Shown in pieces: positions 33,816-44,991 of a stretch of DNA of 64,000 bases; within the stretch, counting starts at the first letter, position 1, and each line of letters starts with the position of its first letter. This DNA is from Rhizodiscina lignyota (Eukaryota > Ascomycota > Dothideomycetes > Aulographales > Rhizodiscinaceae), in NCBI GenBank assembly GCA_010015805.1, contig ML978137.1, positions 517,225 to 581,224 on the forward strand. Reading direction: 5' to 3'. The notes beneath the pieces were generated by a model. It searched no databases. It was not told the DNA's origin and was given only the letters and a program-made list of their open reading frames with translations. The position numbers and the translations under genes are program-made.

Positions 33816-36800
33816 TCATATGGAAATGGTATCTAAACTCACAGATGAACTCTGTGAATCTGCTCGTCTTTTGGTGGACAGCAGTGTGGTCGCAGCTTTC
33901 AGTTTCCCACTCACAAAGGTCGTGGCTTCCGATAAATGCGACTTCATTCGAGCTATCAATGGCTCTCGTCTGAACTCCGAGTTAGTATCTCCGCTGCCTA
34001 GTTGGCTGGATTGCTCGCTGGAACTGTGGGGATTCAGCGAGGGCGGATCCTTGACCCAAAAGGTTCTCGATCTCGTCCTACTTCTCCTCGATGCTCGAAA
34101 AGGGACTCTCGAGCCGCGTCGCGTCGACTGCCCAGCGAGGAAGCGCATCCAGCTGACCTTGATACGCAGACTGAGCCAGAATCGTCCTTGCAAGAACCAC
34201 ACAACCGTGGCGACGCACACGAATACCACCACAGTGACGGTGGCCTTATAGCCCACATCCAGTCTGTGGTGCGCCCATACCACCGCGATAGGCGTCATAA
34301 GAGCTGCCAGAAGGAGTATGAGGATGAATAGCTTTAGCAGGCGCGATGCAAAGAGCAAGTGTCCCAAGGGTGAGACGATTTTGACCAAAGATGCAAATGC
34401 ATACGTCGCAAATGCTCGGGCAGGAACCTGGCTTCCGGGCGGAAGGTTCGAATGCTTCCTGACTCTATCCCAATGCGCTCTCTTCCACTGCAGCACGCTT
34501 GTGCTGCGTACAACAAGTCTCAACGTGTAGCTCAACCCCACCGCAAGGATAGATGCAATCACGAACGCGTACACAGGTGCCGGGGTCTGAAGCTCGTCGA
34601 TTTGCATGCTAAATGCGCCGGTGATGAATGTCAGCGGGATGAAGACAAACGCTAGCTCGGTGATTTTGCTAACGCTCTCCGCCTCTGCGATGGCGCGCTT
34701 GCTCTCAAGTACCGCCATGTCGGCGCGCACGGCAGCGTACGACTTTTCGTTCTGTTCGATCAGGATGTCGATCTGCATGAGTGTGTCTGGAATGAATTCA
34801 GATATAATGCCCTGCTGTTGGCCAGAGTCTTGCACAAGGCGCACGAATGCCTCGAGGCTAGTTCGCAGCTCTGGCAGCGCAACCTGGAAACGGCTGATGA
34901 GGCTGCGCCAGTGTGCAAGTCGAGTCTGCATGAGGTGGTCATCTGTACTACCAAGGCCGATTTCCTCAAGTGCATTTGAGACGAAATGCAGGAAGCCAGT
35001 GGTATCGCGATGTATAACCCAGAGCAACGCTGTTACGATGGTCAAATCTAGACTGTCCGGAGTGAGCACCGCAGCTTCGGACAGCCAATGGACAAGGTCG
35101 TCGCGAGTACTATTTGTGACGCTGAGGGAGGCGCCGAGGGAGAGGATCTTTTCGCGTGTGGTGCTCCCTTTTGAAAAGACGCCGGTATTGGCGGAGACAG
35201 GTCCAACAGAGTTCCTGTTGACAGCTTGGGTATAGGGAAGGACGGTGGTGATGCGTGGCTCTAACGCTGAGGACTCTTCTTCTAGATGGCGAAGCTTCGG
35301 TAGAGGATCCAATAGAATGATAACAACTGGGCATTTTCCGATCGAAGTCCGATACATCGTTGCGCGTTCTTCCCACACCGACGGGACGTGATACCTGTTG
35401 CTCGGTATGACGATATCAGGATTTGTGACAAGCGGCCAGTCTGCGCGGAAGATGTTCTGCTCAATAGAAACCATGTGCTCGACAGATTCGCTGATTTCGG
35501 TCACTCCATCTTCATCCACCAATGTAGCTGTAGAAGATGTCCATTCTACTGCTCCAATTTCTGGATCAAGGAGGGACTTCCGCTCGGGCATTATGTGGGG
35601 TTTCAATTCGTTCCGATAAACAGGCCTATACCACTTGACTGAAATATAGTCTTTTGGAGTTGCATTGGTATTCCAACTTCTTGGCGGTATTCCAACACAA
35701 TGGTGACCTTGGTAACCGGAATGTGAGAGGTGTTCTTCGAAAAATTCTGGGTTGACCCAGAATGCCGCGCCAATGGTCTCAATGAGCCATGGCGTAAGAT
35801 CTTCAACAATGATTGTGCGAAGCTTCACATTTGGTGGTGGTTGACTTGCGATATCAGCTAGCGCCGTTGAGCCAGGCTGTAAATCTTGAGGACCGTGATC
35901 CTTTATTCGCACTGGAGGACCGCCGCTGCTGTCCGTGTCCCAGCAGGAGAGCTTTCCGCTGGTCGGATTTCGAACCTCTGTGGCACGCATGTTTAGCAGG
36001 TGCGGAAGGTGGCGCACACAGCTCTTCACCATGTCCACATAAGATGTGAACTCTGGAGAGTCGGTCGCTTGGGAAAGCACGTACTGTCTTAGACCATTTG
36101 TTGCAGCCCCAAACCCAGGCATCGGCGGTGGCGGCATCGACATGGGGATGGCATTAAGAGGTGGAGGTGGTGGTACTGGTGCAAGATGGCCTCCTGTCTG
36201 CTGCCTTGTAACATCTGGAAAGTCTCTCTCAATAATACCACCAGGCGGGCCGGTGTAAGGGACCATATCCCGCGAAACGATTGGAGGTGGGGGTGGCAAC
36301 AAAATTGCTGATTTCTTTCCCTTTGGCTTCCTTTTCGAGCTCGATCCACCAAGGCGAGAGAGCATTTCATCTAGGTCTGGAGCAGGCACTCCCGGTGGAG
36401 GCGGTGGAGCAGCAGGTGGTGGCTTTTTGCCGCGCTGATCCATATCCGGCACCGGCCACATCTGCATCGTGATGGACGCGCCAGGCTCGATCGAAGTTTC
36501 CCATACGGCCGGCAATATTATCTGGCCCTCCGAGTCGACTAGATCGAAGCGTCCTTGATGCACGTGCGGTCCCAGCACGTCAACATGTAGAAAAGCCTGG
36601 TCGATGAGGCTCTTCATGCCTTCCCAGGTTCGGACGATCTCCCAAGGGAAGTTAAACTTCCTGCAGTTTCTCAATTCTCGTGTCTAACTTCAATGGCAGT
36701 GGGGCTTACCGGCCAACGCAATCTTTGAATTTAATATCCCTTTCTTTTCCCCTTTTCGATGGATCAGCCGCAGCGCGATATTGATCCAGCTTCGCATTGC

Positions 36801-39003
36801 GATCTGCTGCTGCTAGCTCTGTGGCCTTCTTTGCAAGTGCATCTTGGCCAGCCCTCGCCTTGTACGCTACTTCTCTCAGTTCCGTAGCAAGCTTATCAGC
36901 TTCCTTCTTTGCATCGTCGGCGTCCATCGGAGCCCTGTTAATTGGCGGAGGCCCAACGTAGTGAACAGACGGCCTGGAAGATTGAGTCGTCGTAGGAGGA
37001 TGCGAATTCCGAACTACACCACCATAAGAAGAGGAGTCTTGTTGTCGTGAAGAAACAGGATATCTGTGGGAAATCATTGATTTTGGCTTGTATGCTGAAG
37101 ATGAGGGCGCCTGGGCTTCTCGACGAGGTGGGTAGCCACTGTCACCCGATGAGTACCCGTATATCTCTGGGTCAGGCGGCCGACCATGTGATGCAGGCGC
37201 TGGTGGAGGAGAAGGAGCGACGTCATCATACCAGGCGTCAGAACTCGGGGCCTGAGGTGCAGGTGCAGGCCCATGCGCATGCGCATGCCCAGGCGGAGGT
37301 GATGGGTAGTAAGGATACGATGGATGGTAATAGGGGTAGCCGTAGTTGTAATTAAACGGTATCGATGGCGTGTCTCTACTCCCGCTTAGGAACAGTAACA
37401 GCCGATTATCCTCGATGCAGACACAAAGTAAGGCCCATTCGAGCTCCAGAGAATACGCTGACGCCGGTGTGGACTGAGAATCTTTGTTTAAGGCGCTTAT
37501 CTCGCGGTCAACTTGCTCACGCAGAAAATCACTGGGTAAGTAGAGGTACTGATCGAGTGGCGATGCTCCAGGAGCTGTTCGTTTTCTCGCTTCCCCCCGG
37601 ATTTCTTTGCTAGTGAGCGGCATCTTAAGGCGTCGTACACGTCTCCACGAAATATCGTCCATGGTAGCGATGCCGTGGCCAGTTTCAGGACAAAATAAAA
37701 ATCCTTTATACCGCTTCTCATCTCGGTAAGGGGTAAATGGATTCGCACTGCCTCTTCGATGTGCTCTTGGAGCGTAGCCGCGCCCAGTAGATGCGTGTGC
37801 CTTAGGCGGCCGACTGCTCGAATCCTCGGGAAATACTGTGTCATCTGCGACACTCGTGTCATCTTCAGAAAAGTCACTCGAGTCTGGGGGGCTTCTTCTT
37901 GACCTCCGACCTCGGAATGACGATCTCGTTCCATAAGACTGCGCTCCATAATTATGGGAACTGAATGTTTTTGGAGTCGGCTGGGATGCGCTTGATATTG
38001 AATCATGAATGACAATACTCCTTCCAATTTCGTCATCTGGTCCTTTTCGGAGGCGAACCATACGACGTGGTCGGGATACGGAGCGACTGCGTGATCTGCC
38101 AGAGACTGAGACATTTAAAGACGCTGCCGATGATGGCTCGGGCAATTCTAACTGTTCTGTTGCTGCCGGTGCCTCTCCTGATGCCTCTGCCGTTGCCTCT
38201 GGAGTTGGTTCAACCGTGGGCTCTGCCTGTACCTGCTGTTCCTCTTGTACTGCTGGCGGTGCTTCCGCCACCGCTGGCTCAAGCAATGGAGACGACATAG
38301 CAATTACATCAGGAGATTCTATGACGTCCGATACAGGTTGTAGCAGGGGCGATATGGCTCTCGCCTTGGCCTTTTTGCCTTTCTTGCTTTTTTTACTCGG
38401 GAACGCCCACTCCTCAGGTTCTGGTTCCGGCACTGCTGGTTCTACGACTGCTTCTTCCAGGACTGGCTCGGGGACTGGTTCCTCTTCTTTGTGCTCAGCT
38501 AATCCCCACTGATCCCAATCACCACTGGTATCCAACAGACTTCCCCTTTTCTTTTTCTTGTCTTTCTTGGATTTCTTCGAAGTGAATGCCCACGCCCATT
38601 CATCTTCGACATCCGGAGCATCCTGAACGGTAGGTGGTGGCGGCGGTGAAGCAGCCTTCTTCTTCTTCTTTTTACCACTACTGAAGCTAGCCCAAACGTC
38701 CAAGTCATCATCGCGAACATCTTCAATTGTTGGCGGCGGCGGAGGCGACGCGGGCCTTTCGTCTTTGCCTTTGCCGTTTCCAACTCCATCCGAGAGATCG
38801 TAGAGGTCGTTCCTCACTGACTGCTTCGACGCCTGGCTTGGAGATCGACCAGCAGGAAGTAGAATTGCTGCTGCGTCGGAGGCATCTTGATGAGCGGTTA
38901 CTGCATCTTTCGCTTGTCCGACTGCATCGGCCAACTCAAACAGCGAACCATCGGGCCTCTCCGTACTTCGCGCATCCTGTTCTAGGTGCTGTTGATCTTG
39001 CAT
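33816..39003 (-). CDS. Large UBL-domain / CorA-like membrane protein
   Basis: Two exons, 39003-36710 and 36660-33816, joined across a 49-nt intron to give 1712 residues. Residues 1-750 are low-complexity and contain repeated blocks: PPPPPT[IV][EQ]D, and W-A-F-x-SKK-SKK-type Lys runs. At about 755-840 lies a fungal ubiquitin-like domain: DIKFKDCVGRKFNFPWEI and LIDQAFLHVDVLGPHVHQ, with the intron inside it. Pro-rich linkers follow. The C-terminal third resembles CorA-like divalent-cation transporters: a long cytosolic region, helices IDILIEQNEKSYAAVRADMA, then hydrophobic segments near 1433-1451, 1460-1482, 1540-1562 and 1569-1591. The CorA GMN signature after the first segment is replaced by FSMQ, so Mg2+ transport is doubtful. 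The upstream in-frame codon at 39015 is GTG; ATG 39003 is used. Confidence 0.88.
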
Positions 39004-39582
39004 TGTGCAAGTCACGAAGCGAAGTCTCTGGCTCCGCGATTCACGTGGACGTCTTCCGCATTGTTACCTTGGATGCTTGCAGGTCGCGGAGATTCATCGC
39101 GTTCGAGAACTCTCTACATTGCGATTGAACAAGAGAAGGACGCGACGCGCGACAGAAAACATATGAAAGAGCTTGAGTCTGTTGCCATAGGCAGAATTGA
39201 CAAAGCTGAAAAATCCATGAATGGCGCGATTCTCTTTTCGGAACGCGTTCATGGGGCTGTGAAGGGTTGGCGCATGCAGCAGCGGAGAGCGTCCGCTCTC
39301 CACGAATGGCTTCTTCTTCACCGGAAGCCACAATTTCCTTTTTGGCCAGGCACCGGACGTACCACTCGGAACCGGCTAAAAGCCGATGGAGCGCCTCTTC
39401 TTGACTCGATTGCCTCGGGTCTGGATGTCGAACCGTTTGTGAGTCGTTATCAGAGGTTCAGAAGGGTGTGAGAGCCCATTTCGCGATAGCCTGCAGGAAG
39501 ATCTGCTAGCGGCCAGATTCGAATTTCAACCATAATAATTGCTAGCAACTTTACGCTTTCCAACTGCCATCAGGCTGGCAAG
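39004..39582. other. Divergent promoter region, UBL-CorA-like / FIG1
   Basis: Both genes start at the edges of this stretch. A 161-codon open frame crosses it (38986-39471) but has no domain and overlaps the coding start of the neighbour. Confidence 0.45.
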
Positions 39583-40617
39583 ATGGGCTCGTCGATAGTC
39601 ACTAGCTCGAGTGTTTCGCGGAAATTCAATCGCATGTTAAGAAGGCGATTCTGTAAGTTGCAAGGCACAGCTGCTCATGGAAATCAATGCACTGAACTTT
39701 TTCAGCTTTCTTTATTCCGAGATTCCTGGGATTTCATCACTTGTTACAGCTCCTCTTGGTCGCATCGATCGTATCTGAAGGTTTGCGTTCATTACGCCGG
39801 CATTCACATTCAGATGGTGTCGTGCTTACAATAACGCAGCACTCTTACTCTCCGGATGTTCATCTTCGTCGGCATTTGGACGGAATGTCTATGTCTCATC
39901 ATTCAAATACGCGCGAGGTTCGAATGATGGATCTCCATTCGGTGTCTGGGAGAATATCACTTCGCTCGTATCGTCTGCGGCTGCCACGGCACACTTTGAA
40001 GTCCGAGCGAACTATTTCAGCATCTGCGCTTCGAGTGGTGCAGAATGGACATGCGCATCCACCTTCAAGCGGCTGAGCAGGAACGTCCTCGATCCTGACG
40101 CTGATCCATTGGGTCTGGCACAAATTGCGTCTCGTTACAGAGAAGACGTACTTTTTCCTGGACTTGCGTAAGCCCCTGTGCTCTCCCAAGTCTGATTACA
40201 ATCTCATCTTCAAGCAGTATTGGAAGCATCGCACTATCATTCCTTGTCATCCTTGGATTCTGCTTATTCCCCAGTTGGCATGATGAATACGACGAGTGGA
40301 CCGGCTCGGAGATTGAAGTTAAACCCTTCCCGTCTCGGAGGTTGGTTGCTGCTTGTTTCATTATTACCAGTCTGAGCTGCGTCTTTGCGCTTTTATCCGC
40401 AATGTGGCAACATACCTCCGCCGCTACAGTAACCACGTTAGCTGAAGTCTCGGCTTACGGCAATGCGAAAGCTTCTGTTGGAGCAGCTGCGGCGGCGTTT
40501 GCATGGATGAGCTTCGGTTTTCTTGGAGTCGCAGCGATGGGAATCCTATTGATGATTGCGTCTATCCAAACATTGGATAAGCTCACGGATGACGATGATT
40601 ATGATGATCCCTTTTAA
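39583..40617 (+). CDS. fig1: FIG1-family Ca2+ regulator / membrane fusion protein
   Basis: FIG1 proteins are claudin-like four-pass membrane proteins needed for low-affinity Ca2+ influx and cell fusion during mating. Exons are 39583-39652, 39706-39780, 39840-40167 and 40218-40617 (introns 53, 59 and 50 nt), giving 290 residues. After splicing, TM1 reads LLQLLLVASIVSEALLLSGC, and the Gly-Cys begins the extracellular loop. The loop contains FEVRANYFSICASSGAEWTC and DPLGLAQIASRYREDVLFPG, the family's Cys pair and end of loop 1. TM2 is IGSIALSFLVILGFCLF. TM3 and TM4 (LVAACFIITSLSCVFALLSA; FAWMSFGFLGVAAMGILLMI) follow, and the tail is acidic. The donor GTTTGC of intron 2 is weak but the join restores the conserved sequence. 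Confidence 0.9.
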
Positions 40618-41091
40618 TATCAAAGGTCTCTTTGGTCAAAGCTGCAAGGCTGTGTCCCAGGCTGCCGATATATACTTAAACTCCACGAGAGCCTTTCCAT
40701 CACCAAGTCACGATATCATGTTCTTCAGAGTCCCATGCTTAATCTTCGCCCGAACCAGCCGCGAAGCTCACAACGTCGTTCGATCGTTCGCGAACTGCCT
40801 TACGTAGTATCAACAATCCTCACCACCAAGGCACAATCCCCAGCTCGATAAAGCCTGTGCATACTGAGGCCCCAGTATTTGATTTCAACCTCCACGGACA
40901 CATGATCAAGTGCATGGTCATGTAAGAGAACCATACTCGCTTTCTACTTCATTGATATTGTAATGTTGTCTCGTTCTTAGCGTATGTAATCATTTTCAGC
41001 ATATGTAGCTCAGCAGTCAATAACCGCACTTCTTAATATCCACACTTTAACAGCAAATAAACTCTCTAGCTTCTATTCCGATATAACTATG
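40618..41091. other. Convergent intergenic region
   Basis: 3' flanks of FIG1 and the Cys-rich gene. AT-rich toward 41000-41090; no gene. Confidence 0.45.
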
Positions 41092-41977
41092 TCACATCAC
41101 CCACGAAACCAGATTGTTTGAAGCAAAAAGCAGGCACAGACTCCAAACCAAAGGTTGTGAAGTTAGCGCGTTCGCCATGCCCGTCTCCGTTGATGTTGAA
41201 CCAGACGCCGTAGTCGTTACTGTGGTCGCCGCGGTAGAAGCAGTTCCAGCTGGCGTCTCCGTGGTCGAAGCAGTTTCAGCTGGTGTCTCCGTAGTCGAAG
41301 CAACTTCAGTTGACGTCTCCGTAGTTGCCGCAGCAGCTGACGTCGCACTCAAACCGCTATTAGTCTTCTGAGTACTAGCTGGCGGAGCTGCGCCGCCAGA
41401 TTGGGCCTACGAAATAGGCAAATTGTGAGCTATGTGCGAAATCCCAAGTTGAGGATCAACACCTACCAGCGTAGCAAGGGCGCCAGCAGGCAGAGCAGCG
41501 CCGGACGTGGTGCAGGTTCCATACGATGCGCCGCCTGTAGGCTGGACACCGATGTGGCCGGGCATACAGCAAATAGGCTGTTCGGTGGTCGTGAACATTG
41601 ACCAGGACACATCCGCGCAGCGGCTGTCCTGTGTTACGTTGTAGCCGCATGGTTGATCTGCGTGACTGAATGAGAGCCAGTATTACGGAACCGAACCTGG
41701 AGTTAAAGGACGTACCAGTTGGACAACAGACATTTGAGTCTGAGAAGTCTGTTAAATCGCAGTAAGAGTCCAATGGACAGCAAGAGGCCCTGCCGCAATC
41801 ACCGGTGCCCTGTGGGCAAGGCTGTTCGACGAGCGCCCAGCCTTGGGCGATGTTCTGACGCCTGACGAGATCAGAAGCTGAGCCAGCAATTGGCAGCTCG
41901 AAAGCTAAACTCCTGCATGCGAGCAAGCAGAGGACAACGACGAGCATGCCGTTGGGATCTTGTCGTGAAATTGTCAT
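41092..41977 (-). CDS. Secreted Cys-rich, Thr/Ser-rich protein, probably GPI-anchored
   Basis: Exons are 41977-41716, 41657-41467 and 41406-41092 (introns 58 and 60 nt), giving 255 residues. The sequence MLVVVLCLLACRSLA (from ATG 41947) is a signal peptide; the upstream ATG 41977 adds ten residues. The mature N-terminal half has about a dozen Cys in patterns such as CPQGTGDCGRASCC, YCDL, NVCCPT, QPCGYN and PICCMPGH, resembling small fungal extracellular Cys-rich modules. The C-terminal half is Thr/Ser/Ala-rich with a ten-residue repeat (TTETPAETAS), encoded by a 30-nt minisatellite and probably O-glycosylated. A hydrophobic end, LVWSLCLLFASNNLVSWVM, suggests a GPI signal. Function unknown; it could be a wall protein or host- or surface-interacting protein. 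Confidence 0.85.
41234..41344. repeat. 30-nt tandem repeat (minisatellite) in coding exon
   Basis: Three imperfect 30-nt units (41234-41263, 41264-41293, 41294-41323) and a partial fourth to 41344, each with the core GAAGCA..TTC/CAG..G.CGTCTCCGT. Read on the minus strand they encode ten-residue Thr/Glu/Pro/Ala repeats of the wall-type protein. The number of copies could vary between strains. Confidence 0.85.
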
Positions 41978-43464
41978 GTTGCGGATGATCCCAAAGACAA
42001 ATCTGGGAAGTTTGCAGTCGCGAACGATAGTTGGTCTTCTATATCGGCCGTCCTTCGAGTCTATAAGTGTGATATGGGAGGCATTCTGGCCCCATAGCTT
42101 TCCTACTCCGCAGATCTTGAAAGCGAATAGCTGTGCAGCGCCAAGGTGAGGCGTTTTGCAGCTAGCATTTAGGCCTGATAACAAGCGAGCCAAGCACTAT
42201 TGCTTCTCCTATTAAGCTCAGAGACAAGAAATCGGCGCGTCTGGACATCAAGCTGAAATTGAGTTACGCCATTGGCGAATGTGTGTCGCAAGTGAACAGT
42301 GTCTTCTACGTAGAGAAATACGACTGACCGGAGAATATTATACGAAGTATAGTAGATGAAACTTTGCAATCCATAGGAGCATGAAGCCACCCAAACATGA
42401 TCTTTTACGCAGGGGATGATCGAAATTCGAATGGACATCGATTAAATGTGATAGATCGCGCCGTCATGGCCTGCTGGACGGCGACAGGCTTGGCATAATA
42501 GGGCAAACGAAATATGGGAATTGGCATGAATTGCTATACTTCTAAAGGCTCAAGCCCAATGTATTTTGCTCGATTCAGCGCGTTCGGCCATCGAATGTAG
42601 GGCTGAACGCGGCCTGAGTCCTTGCAGCACGCAGTCAAGACGGCGTCTCTTGTTCTTTGCCCTCGGCCACGTCGTGCGGCCAATCGCGTGATGAACAGAG
42701 GAAGATTGGCAGTGAAATGCTACTTGTGCCCCTCATGGAGCGTGTTGTTCGAGCGGGATGGTGCATGAGCTGAAGTGAATTTGGCGAGGCTCGGCCGTTC
42801 CGCATGATTCGACTTCGAGCTTCAAACGGCATCTTCCGCAAGCCGCTATCTAAATACGGGGTATCGTGATCGTGGTGAGCGATACCAGTGCCAGTTATGT
42901 CAGGGGAAGGGTTAAATGCATTGATGCTCGCTCTCTCACTCGTCAACTGAAGAGACGCTTCACTACCTGCAAGGATCCACGAAGACCGTGACCGTCTGTA
43001 CTGTATATATCCCCTGCAGCATAGGAAGGATTGCCTGTTACAGGATGGAAGCTATTATCGGTGTAGCCGCGGCGACTTCTAGATCTTGTTCCATTGCTAC
43101 TTCGTAATCTCCTGTTCCCTGGGCACGTACTGTGTAGATTCGTGGCTGGACTTGCCTGACGATGTCTCATTGGACAATCATTATTGTCTCGGCACGTTCA
43201 AGGCAGCAACAAACGGAATCCGCTGGCTCAAACCAGACTGTTTGCGCTCCTCAACATTCCCTTATGGTAACTCAAAATGTGCAAACAATATAACTGTGAA
43301 CGAAGTTTGATTTTTCGGGGAGAACGCTCAGGAGATTGCACCAATTGCGCCTGCCTGCACGCCCGCTATCAAACTAGAGATTCCCTCGCGCCTCCAGTGT
43401 CAGAGAATGCATAAGATGGACATGCACCTGTCTCGCCAATTGAGAAAAACATAGTAAATGGAAA
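41978..43464. other. 1.5-kb stretch, no secure gene
   Basis: Upstream region of the Cys-rich gene and 3' side of MAD2. A possible small two-exon gene on the minus strand, about 43102-42635 (MEQDLEVAAATPII..., a 46-nt intron, then a frame with HHDHDTPYLDSGLRK), can be assembled. Its donor GTAACA is weak and no family is recognised, so it is not called. Confidence 0.35.
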
Positions 43465-44491
43465 TCATTCTCCAAGTCTGTAAATGTATCAGTTTTCGGT
43501 TCAAAGCCTCCTCCAAGTGATTGGACTCACCTGTAGCTCACCAGCGTATCCACCCGATGATTGCTCGTACTAAAACTTCTCAACTGGACTTTCTCGCCAT
43601 TCTTGATCTCCTTGGCGTCACTATCGCCCCATTCGATAGGAACATCCGAGTCAGCATCCGCGTAGACGAGTACATTGAATGTGCAATTGCCGTCAAGCAT
43701 TGGCAGGAACGTCACCGACGCCGTGATCTGCCTGAAGATAGACTGAATTTCGTTCTGAATCTCTTGTTCAGTCTTCTCAGGGGCTGGCTCCGTGGCACTG
43801 CTTCTTGCATTAGAAAGGGTTTGTCCTGTATTATGGCAGAGACATACTCTGGCGCCGCATTCTCCTTGTCGCCTGATCTCCGCGACGATTTGGACTTTGA
43901 ATTCTTTCCGAATATTTGCACCTGGTGTAAGCGGTCAGAACCGATATCTTTTCGCATATGTGCAGCTGAACAAACATCAAATTGCCATCTCTCCACGTGC
44001 TCTCCGGTATCTTTGTTGGTAATCACGACCACGAGTTTTGAGATCTTGCCGCCGAGCATCCACTTATTCAGCTGTGACATGATCTTCTTGATATATGCTT
44101 TGACTTGGTCGTCGGACGACACTAGCATGTTGAGCCCATACTTCTTGACACTGTGGAAATCAGCCTTGACTGGTCTCCGCTTAGAAGATATTAGACTTAC
44201 GCTGTGAAGTCCTCTGCTGGATATACACCGCGCTGGAAACTGGGACAAAGTCAGCCTTTGAGAATCACAGCTTCATTGCAATAGCATACAGAATCGTGTT
44301 TATCGAATACTCAAACTGCGATTGCGATTAGCTATGGCTGCTCTTTTGACGTCTTTCTCAACTTACAAATTCCGCGACAATTTTTGATGATCCTAGCGCC
44401 ACGTTAGAACTCCAAAAGTCTTCCAACTATTAGATAGCATACCTTTCAGAGACAACTTGTGCGTCTTTGATTTCTCTTTTTCTGCAGACAT
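43465..44491 (-). CDS. mad2: Spindle assembly checkpoint protein MAD2 (HORMA domain)
   Basis: MAD2 binds CDC20 and blocks the anaphase-promoting complex until kinetochores attach. Eight exons: 44491-44443, 44392-44367, 44315-44290, 44239-44201, 44150-43976, 43921-43848, 43797-43531 and 43477-43465 (222 residues). Introns are all 50-54 nt. The HORMA domain covers most of the protein: SSKIVAEFFEYSINTILFQR, GVYPAEDFTAVKKYGLN, TGEHVERWQFDVQIFGKNSK, SIFRQITASVTFLPMLDGNC and the safety-belt region LRSFSTSNHRVDTLVSYR. A Ser/Lys-rich loop (SKSSRRSGDKENAAP) is inserted after QIFG, as in other filamentous fungi. The terminal intron has a perfect CAG/GTGAGT donor; if unspliced, TGA at 43527-43529 ends the protein after SYR, otherwise it ends SYRLGE. 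Identity is very secure. Confidence 0.94.
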
Positions 44492-44991
44492 TGTTGCAAA
44501 TTGAGGTCGTGAGCAGATTTGTGCAGTTCGCTGAAAGTGTGACGGTGGTTTTGTTGACAAAGGGTTGGGCGGGGCAACCGTAGCCGAGAACGCCGCGCTT
44601 TCAGGTTTTAAGTGCCCAAGTGGAGCTCCACCTCAACTTCACCTTCACCTTTACTGATCACAGCGCAACTGGATGCATTGTGATTGTGCCAAGAGTAAGA
44701 CGGCCATCAGTTTAATTTGGACGGGGTGAACTACGCAGTCTTTTATGTCTGTAATACAACATCTTATCTTCAGCGAAAGCGCGGTGAAGAAGGTATGTGT
44801 GAAACGCCACTTCTTCGACGCACTCTCAATCTCTAATGATGAAGTTTTAATGCATGTATTACCTGAGGCGCTCTATTGTGCTCACTTTGATGAACATTGT
44901 CCCAACAGTCTGATTTCCGTCGATCAATCTCTTTACTTTGTCACCTTTCAATTTGACCATCATACTAACATTTTGAAGGACCATAGGAACA
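44492..44991. other. Divergent promoter region, MAD2 / MOCS2A
   Basis: 500 nt between divergent starts. An 86-codon frame inside (44745-45005) overlaps the MOCS2A start in another frame and shows no domain. Confidence 0.5.

Noticed and set aside
42635-43102. Possible two-exon small gene on the minus strand (MEQDLEVAAATPII...)
   Set aside because: It needs a weak GTAACA donor and a choice between two AGs in GTACAG; no family is recognised. Left as a candidate only.
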